Part shown: positions 14,036 to 20,428 of the stretch, piece by piece | Numbering within the stretch: position 1 is the first letter of the stretch | How the letters are laid out: every line of letters begins with the position of its first letter | Assembly (NCBI GenBank): GCA_947506075.1 | Contig: CANNNN010000006.1 | Span: 1-20,428, forward strand | Length of the DNA: 20,428 nucleotides | DNA from: Methylococcaceae bacterium | GTDB lineage: Bacteria; Pseudomonadota; Gammaproteobacteria; Methylococcales; Methylomonadaceae | Direction: 5' to 3' | The notes under the pieces: model-generated | What the model was told of the DNA's origin: nothing | What the model saw: the letters and a program-made list of their open reading frames with translations, nothing else | Database searches by the model: none | Translations under genes and position numbers: made by a program

Positions 14036-15229
14036 ATGATGACAGCCCAGCAATTTTTTCGATTTATTACCGTTGATCCGGTAAATTTAAGCCTCAAAGC
14101 CAAACTGCTTTCTGTTCTTGCGAGTTTTGTTGCTATTTTGCTTGTTGCCTGGGTTACCCAGAAGTCGGGTGTTGGCGCAGCTTACCCCATTATAGTGGCC
14201 TCTATGGGGGCGTCTGCCGTTATCTTGTTTATTTTGCCCAGCAGTCCGCTGGCACAACCCTGGCCCTTGGTTGGCGGGCAAATGGTATCGGCAGTTATTG
14301 GTATCGCTTGCGCTCACATGCATACAAACACAGCTTTTGCATCGGGCTGTGCAGTCGGTGGCAGTATTCTTGCCATGCTGCTGCTGCGCTGCCTACATCC
14401 TCCCGGGGCAGCGACGGCATTGACACCTATCATGGCGACAGATCCGGCTAATTTAATGGACTACAGTTTTGTATTGCTGCCGGTAGGCATTAATGTAGCG
14501 GTCCTGCTGGTGGTGGCTATTGCCATTAACCGCTGGGTATTGCGTTATGACTATCCTACCGTTCCCGATCAAGCTGATAACAAACAGCATAAACACAACA
14601 TTATTCAACCGTCTCAGCGCACCGGCATTTCGGAGCGGGACCTGGAAAAAGCGCTGGAAAGCAGGAATATGTTTATGGATGTCTCGGCGGCAGACTTAAG
14701 CAAATTGTTTACCGCTGCTCAGTTACAAAGTTTTAAACGCTACCAAGGCAATATCACTTGTGCGGATATTATGGTGAAAAACATATTGACCGTTGAATAC
14801 GGCACAGAAGTTGAAGATGCCTGGAAAATGATGCAGGGCGAAAAGCTTAAAGCCATGCCAGTTATTGACAAGGCAAGGCGCGTTATCGGCATTATTACCT
14901 GGAATGATTTTTTTAAATTCCTCAACGTGGCTGCTAATACAAGCTTTCAGCAATCGTTTAGAGCTTTTATTCGCCGTACGCCTGATGTATCGACTGATAA
15001 ACCGGAAGCAGTCGGTCATATTATGACAAGCTCTGTGAGCGTAGTGCCGGAAACCACCCATATCGCCGATCTTATTCCACTGATGTCAAACCAAGGCTAC
15101 AGGCAAATTCCGATTGTAAATAATGAAAATCGCCTGGTGGGCATGGTGTATCAGGCTAATTTAATTGCCGCTCTTTATAACGAACGCTCATTAAAACTGG
15201 CGGACGATGCCTCTGGCGAGACCATTTGA
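14036..15229 (+). CDS. HPP-family membrane protein with two CBS domains
   Basis: A 397-residue inner-membrane protein. The N-terminal half has four or five hydrophobic segments (about 24-42, 48-67, 80-93, 102-119, 143-165) and the signature LHPPGAATAL (120-129) that names the HPP family. The C-terminal half carries two CBS motifs (about 241-297 with DIMVKNILTV and MPVIDKARRVIGIIT; about 326-382 with VGHIMTSSVSV and IPIVNNENRLVGMVY), a pair that usually binds adenine nucleotides. Some HPP proteins of plants and cyanobacteria have been linked to nitrite transport; whether this applies here is unknown. It starts 11 bases after the reductase stop with no Shine-Dalgarno of its own, so coupling is likely. 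ATG 14039 is an equally good start. Confidence 0.9.
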   Translation: MMTAQQFFRFITVDPVNLSLKAKLLSVLASFVAILLVAWVTQKSGVGAAYPIIVASMGASAVILFILPSSPLAQPWPLVGGQMVSAVIGIACAHMHTNTAFASGCAVGGSILAMLLLRCLHPPGAATALTPIMATDPANLMDYSFVLLPVGINVAVLLVVAIAINRWVLRYDYPTVPDQADNKQHKHNIIQPSQRTGISERDLEKALESRNMFMDVSAADLSKLFTAAQLQSFKRYQGNITCADIMVKNILTVEYGTEVEDAWKMMQGEKLKAMPVIDKARRVIGIITWNDFFKFLNVAANTSFQQSFRAFIRRTPDVSTDKPEAVGHIMTSSVSVVPETTHIADLIPLMSNQGYRQIPIVNNENRLVGMVYQANLIAALYNERSLKLADDASGETI

Positions 15230-15620
15230 CATCAACGTTACTTGTTGCTCAAAACCAGATAATTTCTTAGTTTAATTCACTTTCTGACCGGGTTAAATTT
15301 TACAAAATCTCCCTCCCTTTTTTACATCGTTGGCTACAGCCACTGTTGCAGCTGACGTCAATAAATGCCAAGTTCTTGGTCTCCCCAATCCCCCCGCGCG
15401 TCAGGGCAAAAAACCTTGCTATCAGGAATTCTGATTAGCCTCTCTACTCTTTCCAAGAATCATAGGGCTGCAGTTTTGACTATATACTCAGCAGGATTTC
15501 AACAAAACAGCCCTCGATGCACAGCTTATTAAAGGCCTAATTCATTGCAAACTGGAGCTACCAAGCACCAATAAAATAAAAGCTTAGCCAGTGAATATTC
15601 CCACAAGAAAATAAAGCTGG
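15230..15620. other. 391-base intergenic region
   Basis: No gene seen. It contains a C-rich tract (about 15385-15400) and one hairpin with a 3-base bulge: AGGGCTG plus TTTTG (15464-15478) pairs with CAAAACAGCCCT (15503-15514) across 24 bases. No clear terminator follows the HPP-CBS gene. The region ends at the palindromic operator described next. Confidence 0.4.
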
Positions 15621-15626
15621 TACTAT
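15598..15626 (+). promoter_or_regulatory. candidate promoter overlapped by the operator
   Basis: TTCCCA (15598-15603) and TACTAT (15621-15626) are 17 bases apart, each with four of six consensus matches. The -10 element forms the left end of the palindrome at 15621-15643, so a protein bound there would block RNA polymerase. The start point would lie near 15633. Confidence 0.35.
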
Positions 15627-15643
15627 AGCGAATCGCTATAGTA
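15621..15643. promoter_or_regulatory. 23-bp perfect palindrome, probable MarR operator
   Basis: The arms TACTATAGCGA (15621-15631) and TCGCTATAGTA (15633-15643) are exact complements around A15632. The core ATAGCGA-N-TCGCTAT (15625-15639) matches 13 of 15 bases of the site at 17835-17849 in front of marR. The length and odd-centred symmetry suit a MarR dimer. It overlaps the likely -10 and start point of the tiny protein gene. A transcript hairpin is unlikely to matter because the centre is a single base. Confidence 0.65.
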
Positions 15644-15676
15644 GTGAATCAAAATTTACTTGTCGGGAGCTGTATG

Positions 15677-15901
15677 ATGAAAAAAACAAACATTTTATTG
15701 GTTTTTTTAGCCTTAACTTTTGGATGCTCCGGCTCTTTTGCACAAGATGCGATTCAGGAAAGTATGCATCAATATATTTTAAGTACAGCTATCTACAGCC
15801 CTCCTACACGTAACAATCCCGATAGCTTGGAGTCAATGCTTACAGTCTATGCATTAATCATTAGTGTTTATGTGTTTTATTGGTTCAGACAAAAAATATA
15901 A
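15677..15901 (+). CDS. small exported or membrane protein, 74 residues
   Basis: Predicted protein with an N-terminal signal (KKTNILLVFLALTFGCSGSF, likely cut after SFA), a polar stretch of about 35 residues and a C-terminal membrane helix (SMLTVYALIISVYVFYWF) ending in RQKI. The mature protein would be a single-pass membrane peptide with its N-terminus outside the cytoplasm. GGGAG (15665-15669) lies 7 bases from ATG 15677; ATG 15674 is four bases from it and less likely. It follows the 23-bp palindrome directly, so it is probably repressed by the MarR protein. Its size and topology resemble small accessory subunits of membrane complexes, but I recognise no family and give no function. A gap of 243 bases separates it from the MOSC gene. 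Confidence 0.7.
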   Translation: MKKTNILLVFLALTFGCSGSFAQDAIQESMHQYILSTAIYSPPTRNNPDSLESMLTVYALIISVYVFYWFRQKI

Positions 15902-16144
15902 TAATTCGTGTCCGGCGCTATTCAACGCTCGCGTTTACCTGTTTAATGCGTGCAGTTTGTATAGATTTCCGCTGTTGATTAAGCAATCGTCATGCCCTGC
16001 ATGTTTAAGGTCTGTATGTCGCTTTTTCAACTTCGGACGCTATAACTCTATATTTTTATATAAAAAAATTTTCTGCACCTAGTTTTACACGCTGTTTACC
16101 GTCAACAATTGAACGCTTAACAATTAATTTTACCGAGGACTATT

Positions 16145-16990
16145 ATGCCTGTTACTACACTATCTTTAGCTTCACTTTGGCGTTACCCGATCAAATCCAT
16201 GATGGGAGAAGAGTTGAATTCCGCAACGCTTACCAATAATGGCGTATTGGGGGATCGTTCGTATGCTTTACTGGATTCGGAAACTGATAAGATCGTAAGC
16301 GCTAAAAATCCTAAAAAATGGCCGGAAATTTTTTCCTTCCATGCCCGTTATATTGAAGCACCTGTTTTAGATAAGGAAATGCCTCCCGTTTGGGTCACGT
16401 TACCAGACGGCAATATAATCAGAAGTGATCAACCTGATGCGGAACAATTATTGTCCATTGCGTTAAAACGGACCGTCAGCCTGAGAAACAAGGCCGCACA
16501 GCACGCAAGCCTGGAACAATACTGGCCTGAATATGAGGGTGAAAACACAGAAATCAGTAATGAAAATCTCTCTGTAGCCGCAGCTGAAGGCAGTTTTTTT
16601 GATTATGCCTGCCTGCATATACTGACAACGGCAAGCCTGACTCAGTTACAACAGCTTTATCCTGGCGGTCGCCTGGAGACGCGACGTTTTCGTCCAAATT
16701 TGGTCATTACAACTCCTCCCGAGCAAACAGGTTTTGTTGAAAACGACTGGGTTGGTAAAACTCTTACTATTGATGGTGTGAAGTTGCTGATTACAGACCC
16801 TTGTCCGCGTTGTGTCATGCCATCCTTGGCACAAGGAGATTTAGCTAAAGACGCCAAAATATTACGCACCATTGCCCAAAATACAGTCCTTGTACCTTTT
16901 GCAGGTAAAGCACTGCCTTCAGTTGGTGTTTATGCGAAGGTAATACAAGCGGGTGTGATTCGGCGCGGCAGTAGGGTTGTGATTGAATAA
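16145..16990 (+). CDS. MOSC-domain protein (YcbX/mARC-like)
   Basis: A 281-residue protein with an N-terminal MOSC_N beta barrel (LWRYPIKSMMGEELNSATL from residue 11; GVLGDRSYALLD about 33-44) and a C-terminal MOSC domain. In the latter, GGRLETRRFRPNLVI (174-188) and DPCPRC (218-223) are the expected signatures, and Cys220/Cys223 include the likely molybdenum ligand. Relatives (E. coli YcbX, mitochondrial mARC) hold molybdenum cofactor and reduce N-hydroxylated compounds with electrons from a ferredoxin-like partner. This protein lacks the C-terminal 2Fe-2S domain of YcbX, so an external donor would be needed; the reductase at 13053 is nearby but no link is shown. GAGGA (16135-16139) precedes the ATG. 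Confidence 0.9.
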   Translation: MPVTTLSLASLWRYPIKSMMGEELNSATLTNNGVLGDRSYALLDSETDKIVSAKNPKKWPEIFSFHARYIEAPVLDKEMPPVWVTLPDGNIIRSDQPDAEQLLSIALKRTVSLRNKAAQHASLEQYWPEYEGENTEISNENLSVAAAEGSFFDYACLHILTTASLTQLQQLYPGGRLETRRFRPNLVITTPPEQTGFVENDWVGKTLTIDGVKLLITDPCPRCVMPSLAQGDLAKDAKILRTIAQNTVLVPFAGKALPSVGVYAKVIQAGVIRRGSRVVIE

Positions 16991-17017
16991 AGGCACATCG
17001 TTGCAGAACACACAGAA

Positions 17018-17234
17018 TGGCCTTAGGCGATTCCAGTACTGGATATACCCCGCTAACCAGGTTCTATAAATCACTACGAAGACATGAAGAGCACGAAGAA
17101 AACCGCGTGATTTTACCTGCTATTCATGGCAAGTTGACAAGTCATACATTGATTTTTTTATATTTCGTGTCTTCGTGGTGAATAAAAATGCTTAACCTGG
17201 GCATACTCTTTCAGATAGAAATCGCCTTAGCCTA
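17018..17234. repeat. large inverted-repeat element between convergent genes
   Basis: Bases 17071-17089 (TCACTACGAAGACATGAAG) pair with 17163-17181 at all 19 positions if three G-T pairs are allowed. Outside this, AGGCGATT (17025-17032) is mirrored by AATCGCCT (17220-17227), and CCAGGTT (17057-17063) by AACCTGG (17193-17199). The element nearly fills the gap between the MOSC gene (ends 16990) and marR (ends 17245). Nested complementary blocks suggest a repeat or MITE-like element that could also act as a bidirectional transcription stop. Confidence 0.55.
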
Positions 17235-17244
17235 GTGACCAAAT

Positions 17245-17799
17245 TTAACGAAGGGTATGCTCTTGACATATTTTTTCACTATCGCTTTGGCTAAGTTGTT
17301 CTTTGGTTAAACCGCAAATAAACCCCGCCGAAGTTTCAGTGAAATATTTACAGGTTTTACAAAGTCCAAAGGACTGTGACTTATTGGCTTTTTGCAGTGC
17401 CGTCAACGCGTTAACAAACAGATTTTCTTGGTTATTGTTTTCCTTAAATATTGCCAATGCCTCACTGTATAAAGCTACCGGACTCGCCTTAGTCAAAAGA
17501 GCGTCACCTTCAGCCAGAAGACTAAGATGCACCATACGCTTGTCATTTACATCGGCTGTTTTTTTGATATAGCCTTTTTTCTCCAGCAGCAATAAGGTCT
17601 GGGAAACAGTGCCACGCGTCATGCCCAAATAATTAGCAAGTGCTGCCGGAGTGTCGCTATAGCGGTTACAGCGGGATAAGTAATCCATTACCTGCAAATG
17701 TACCGGCTGCAAACCTAATTCCGTACATTTTCTACGTTCTTCAGAGCGAATCAATGCCGACATTCGCTCTATCAAATCAAATACATCAAATTTATCCAT
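17245..17799 (-). CDS. MarR-family regulator with a four-cysteine C-terminal tail
   Basis: A 184-residue winged-helix regulator. The DNA-binding region includes TPAALANYLGMTRGTVSQTL (50-69) as helix-turn-helix and LLEKKGYIKKTADVNDKRMVHLSL as the wing (about 71-94, with the DKR motif at 86-88). After the usual MarR core a tail carries Cys147, Cys150, Cys162, Cys178 and His181 (C-x2-C-x11-C-x15-C-x2-H), a spacing that could bind zinc or an iron-sulfur cluster or act as a redox switch. Cys25 and Cys44 lie in the dimer and DNA-binding part. A palindromic site covers its own start region (17835-17849), so autoregulation is likely. It diverges from the beta-barrel gene and converges on MOSC. The ligand is unknown. 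Confidence 0.88.
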   Translation of the reverse strand: MDKFDVFDLIERMSALIRSEERRKCTELGLQPVHLQVMDYLSRCNRYSDTPAALANYLGMTRGTVSQTLLLLEKKGYIKKTADVNDKRMVHLSLLAEGDALLTKASPVALYSEALAIFKENNNQENLFVNALTALQKANKSQSFGLCKTCKYFTETSAGFICGLTKEQLSQSDSEKICQEHTLR

Positions 17800-17834
17800 A
17801 ATCCCCTGTCAATATTTATTAACGCGATACATTA

Positions 17835-17849
17835 ATAGCGAGTCACTAT
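17835..17849. promoter_or_regulatory. probable MarR operator in the marR/barrel intergenic region
   Basis: ATAGCGAGTCACTAT is an imperfect palindrome (one mismatched pair) and agrees with the core of the perfect palindrome at 15625-15639 in 13 of 15 positions. It abuts a marR -10 candidate, TACAAT on the - strand (17853-17848), so binding would block marR transcription. Another TTCGCTA half-site follows at 17854-17860, and ATAGCGG occurs at 17902-17908 nearer the barrel gene. Confidence 0.6.
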
Positions 17850-18019
17850 TGTATTCGCTAGACAATTTTTTACGAAATCTTTTTCTGTTTTGCATAGACT
17901 GATAGCGGAATAATTTAAAATCCGCAGTTAATCCAGTGTTTGTTTGCAATTGACATCGAAGTTGCAAATCGGCAAGATAAGCCTTGTCAGCTAACAAATT
18001 CTGTAAGGAAAAAATTACA

Positions 18020-18800
18020 ATGCAACTACAACTCGTTAATCAAACCCGCTTTAATCTCAATAAGCTAGGTCTACTTACAATAGTGGTGGCAGGTCTTTTA
18101 TTGACGCCTTCAGTAAACGCCGAAATAACGCTAGGCTTATTTGCAGGACAATCATTTGTCGACAATGGCGATTTAAACTTGAAACAAGGCTATACCCATC
18201 TGAATTTCAAGGATGTCAGCTGGGAAGATAATTCTTTCAAGTCGCCTATTTTCTATGGCGCCCGAATGGATTATTGGTTCAATGATGCGCCAAACTGGGG
18301 GGGTGTCCGTTGATTTCAGTCATCTAAAAAACTACCTTGTGGACAGCAAAACGGTAGCAGTGGATGGCGCTCAAAACAACGTTCCGATCACTGGTAGCCA
18401 AGTTATCAATAGTACCAGTCTTAAAGAATTCAATATGTCCCACGGCTTGAACACCTTAACTTTTAATGGCCAATATCGCTGGTTTCCTAGCGGCCAGCGG
18501 GATAAGACCTGGCTCGGTCGCATGCAACTGTACACCGGTTTAGGCGCCGGGTTTAGCATTCCTCATGTTGACGCAACAATTGATCGCGTACAGACCTATC
18601 AATATCAACGGGGAGCCGGCCCTGTCGTCAATGCTTTGTTAGGCATCAATTATGATATTTACAGTTTCATTTCCGGCTTTGCCGAGTACAAATTGACTTA
18701 CGCTGATGTAACAGCCAACTTGGCTGGCGGAGGCACTATCAACACGGAAACAGTCAATCACCAGTTGATTTTAGGTTTGGCTGCCCATTTCGATATTTGA
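18020..18800 (+). pseudogene. outer-membrane beta-barrel protein, frameshifted at a G7 run
   Basis: From ATG 18020 (AAGGAA at 18005-18010, 9 bases upstream) the product starts with a Sec signal (LGLLTIVVAGLLLTPSVNA, then EITLGLFAGQSF). It continues as alternating amphipathic strands and stops at 18313. The next frame continues VSVDFSHLKNYL, LNTLTFNGQYRWF, MQLYTGLGAGFSIP, VNALLGINYDIY and FISGFAEYKLTYADV and ends HQLILGLAAHFDI, with the terminal aromatic/hydrophobic strand of an outer-membrane barrel. Removing one G from the seven at 18297-18303 joins them as NWGVSVDF, giving about 259 residues. It resembles small 8-strand barrels (OmpA/OmpW-like), and no ligand can be named. It diverges from marR and shares its operator region. 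The break may be a sequencing error, phase variation or a true pseudogene. Confidence 0.75.
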
Positions 18801-18897
18801 AGCATCCTGCTCTTAGCGTTATGCCGGGGTCTGCGGTTACGTAACTTGCTTGCCCTCCAGCAATATGACGATTATTAGCGGAACCAGGAGAATAATC

Positions 18898-19983
18898 ATG
18901 ACTGATTTTGTTACTAAAGATACCGTAAAAACTCGCTACTGGCATGCTCTGGATGATGGTCGCGTGCAATGTGATCTTTGTCCCCGATTTTGCAAGATGC
19001 ACAAAGACCAGCGTGGCCTGTGCTTTGTCAGACAGAATCTGGATGACCAGATTGTGATGACCAGTTACGGCCGTTCCAGCGGCTTCGCGATTGATCCTAT
19101 CGAGAAAAAACCGCTGAATCATTTTCTGCCCGGTACGCCGGTATTTTCTTTCGGCACCGCCGGTTGCAATCTGGCCTGCAAGTTCTGCCAAAATTGGGAT
19201 ATCAGTAAATCCAGGGAAATGGATATCCTGATGAGCAAGGCCTCGCCGGAAGCTATCGCACAGGCGGCAAGGGATTTTGGCTGTGACAGCGTCGCTTACA
19301 CCTATAACGATCCTGTCGTTTTTCACGAGTACGCGCTTGATGTAGCCCAAGCCTGCCGAAGTTTGAGCATAAAATCGGTAGCGGTATCCGCAGGTTATGT
19401 TTGCGAACAGCCCAGAGCCGAATTTTATCAATGGATGGATGCCGCTAATATCGATTTAAAAGCTTTTACCGAGCGCTTTTATCACGAAATTACCGGCGGT
19501 CATCTGGAACCGGTATTGGAAACCCTGAAATACCTCAAACATGAAACCTCGGTCTGGCTGGAACTGACCACGCTGATAATTCCGGGCGAAAACGATTCGG
19601 AAGAGGAACTTGAAGCCATGACGCAGTGGGTGGTCGAGCATCTGGGACCGGATGTGCCGATGCATTTTACCGCGTTTCACCCGGACTGGAAGATGCAGGA
19701 TAAGCCGCCTACGCCGCTTTCATCGTTAGTGCAGGCGCGGCGGATCGCTATAAAAAACGGTGTGCATTATGCCTATGTGGGCAATGTGCATGATAAAGCC
19801 GAAGAGAGTACTTATTGTCACCGCTGCAAAAAGTTGCTGATAGGGCGTGACTGGTATGAATTGGCCGAATGGAATCTGGATGCGTCAGGACGTTGCCGCT
19901 TTTGCGGCGAACAGTGCGCCGGAGTGTTTAATGCAAAGCCGGGGAACTGGGGCGCCAAGCGACAAGCGGTGGCAATCAGATGA
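18898..19983 (+). CDS. amrS: AmmeMemoRadiSam system radical SAM enzyme
   Basis: A 361-residue radical SAM protein. The 4Fe-4S motif is Cys90-x3-Cys94-x2-Cys97 (GCNLACKFCQNW). Four further cysteines precede it (Cys25, Cys28, Cys32, Cys42: CDLCPRFC and GLC), and two CxxC pairs lie near the C-terminus (YCHRC, about 307; CRFCGEQC, about 336), probably for metal binding. The VAYTYNDPVVFHEYALDVA, SAGYVC and HFTAFHPDWKM segments match the AmrS family (related to pyruvate formate-lyase activases). The family is named for co-occurrence with Memo and AMMECR1 proteins, whose genes are not in this window; the reaction is not established. ATG 18898 is preferred because AGGAG (18886-18890) lies 7 bases upstream. 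It follows the barrel gene by 97 bases. Confidence 0.9.
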   Translation: MTDFVTKDTVKTRYWHALDDGRVQCDLCPRFCKMHKDQRGLCFVRQNLDDQIVMTSYGRSSGFAIDPIEKKPLNHFLPGTPVFSFGTAGCNLACKFCQNWDISKSREMDILMSKASPEAIAQAARDFGCDSVAYTYNDPVVFHEYALDVAQACRSLSIKSVAVSAGYVCEQPRAEFYQWMDAANIDLKAFTERFYHEITGGHLEPVLETLKYLKHETSVWLELTTLIIPGENDSEEELEAMTQWVVEHLGPDVPMHFTAFHPDWKMQDKPPTPLSSLVQARRIAIKNGVHYAYVGNVHDKAEESTYCHRCKKLLIGRDWYELAEWNLDASGRCRFCGEQCAGVFNAKPGNWGAKRQAVAIR

Positions 19984-20015
19984 TTGGAAGATGAAGCTTG
20001 CAGAATTTGTCTTAT

Positions 20016-20305
20016 CTATGTTTTTTGGGCTTCAGGATATGGGCGTTCATGTTTGGCAAGCCAATGCACTGTGGCTATCTGAGCCAGATTACGCAAGGTG
20101 TTCGCATAAGCAGTAACGTCGCGTGACATGCGCAAGGTAAATGTTGTCATCGTCGCCGTTTCGTCAGCGCGTTTACCGTAGGCGCGCTTGTATACTGTTT
20201 TGGTTTCTGGAGTAGTTTCGACATTCAACGTTCGGCCACGTTATGGCGTTCCAAAATGGTATCGTCTACCCGTTCGGTTCTCGTTATGTGTATTGGTGTT
20301 TCCAT
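20016..20305 (-). pseudogene. split ORF, possibly a transposase remnant
   Basis: ATG 20305 begins METPIHITRTERVDDTILER and HNVAER, stopping at 20225. The adjacent frame from about 20237 continues LNVETTPETKTVYKRAYGKR, then ADETATMTTFTLRMSRDVTA and YANTLRNLAQIATVHWLAKH, ending PEAQKT at 20016. Both parts look like coding sequence and would join into about 96 residues across a shift near 20225-20229. The opening ITRTERVDD recalls the start of IS1634-type transposases, but the rest does not match what I remember of them, so this is a guess. I found no terminal inverted repeats. It converges on amrS with 32 bases between the stop codons. Confidence 0.35.
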
Positions 20306-20356
20306 CGCGGCAAATGAAAATATTCTGCCAAAATTTAGCGAACGGTGAGATAAAAC

Positions 20357-20428
20357 TTAATCTTGGAAGAGACCTAATCCATTAAGGCCATCACCACCTT
20401 GCTCACCAACTCCACCTGACTGTGGCAC
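20357..20428 (-). CDS. possible end of a - strand gene cut by the window edge
   Basis: Two - strand frames are open from the right edge. One reads PQSGGVGEQGGDGLNGLGLF and ends QD at TAA 20359-20357. The other reads HSQVELVSKVVMALMD and ends at TAG 20376-20374. The second looks more like a natural helical C-terminus and the first is glycine-rich. Only 17-24 codons are visible, so I cannot choose between them or name a product. Confidence 0.25.
   Translation of the reverse strand: MPQSGGVGEQGGDGLNGLGLFQD

Noticed and set aside
15864..16082. A 72-codon ORF overlapping the tiny protein gene
   Set aside because: It starts inside the membrane-helix codons of the better-supported gene and encodes a Cys/Phe-rich product without plausible features.
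18754..19431. A 225-codon - strand ORF opposite amrS
   Set aside because: It is antisense to the CxxxCxxC-containing radical SAM enzyme and has no start signal or domain.
1..20428. CRISPR array, tRNA or rRNA genes, integrase or attachment sites
   Set aside because: I looked for regularly spaced direct repeats, tRNA-like CCA ends and TTCRA loops, and integrase motifs and saw none.

Overview
The window looks like chromosomal DNA of a gammaproteobacterial methylotroph, most likely a type I methanotroph (Methylococcales). This is inferred from protein style, moderate GC content and a compact oxidative pentose phosphate cluster (gnd, zwf, pgl), which such organisms use for the dissimilatory RuMP cycle. 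No 16S rRNA, methane monooxygenase or other decisive marker is present, so the taxonomic call is inference. I found no rRNA, tRNA or CRISPR array.

Layout. (1) 1-452: upstream region with a possible gene tail and two perfect palindromes. (2) 453-5266, + strand: gnd, zwf and pgl (zwf and pgl abut exactly), a small lipoprotein with glycine every seven residues, and gmk. (3) 5346-5884, +: a two-TM/HAMP-like protein whose last ~34 codons lie in another frame after an A6 run. (4) 5955-12318, - strand: a heavy-metal RND efflux operon read right to left. It starts with a frame-broken small exported protein, then czcC-, czcB- and czcA-like genes and a DUF3240 gene. The last four are joined by three 4-nt ATGA overlaps. 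(5) 12319-13052: about 730 bases without a convincing gene; it carries promoter candidates for both flanking operons. (6) 13053-15229, +: a 2Fe-2S flavin reductase and an HPP-family membrane protein with two CBS domains. (7) 15230-18800: a possible small regulon made of a tiny exported/membrane protein behind a 23-bp perfect palindrome, a YcbX/mARC-like MOSC protein, a divergent MarR regulator with a four-cysteine tail, and an outer-membrane beta-barrel protein broken at a G7 run. (8) 18898-19983, +: an AmmeMemoRadiSam-type radical SAM enzyme. (9) 19984-20428: a split ORF on the - strand, perhaps a transposase remnant, and the edge of another - strand gene.

How the genes work together. Region 2 oxidises glucose-6-phosphate to ribulose-5-phosphate and yields NADPH. 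Region 4 would export divalent or monovalent heavy metals from periplasm and cytoplasm across the outer membrane. The most interesting regulatory signal is in region 7. A palindrome ahead of the tiny protein gene matches, at 13 of 15 central positions, a site over the marR start region, so the MarR protein probably represses itself and the tiny protein gene, and perhaps the MOSC and barrel genes.

At least three genes are frame-disrupted (5775-5780, 12161-12180 and 18297-18303), two of them at homopolymers, with a fourth candidate at 20225-20229. Either the assembly has indel errors or several accessory genes are decaying or phase-variable; raw reads would separate these. Two intergenic inverted-repeat elements (1926-2012 and 17018-17234) resemble dispersed repeat families. 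All assignments come from reading the sequence; no database search was run.
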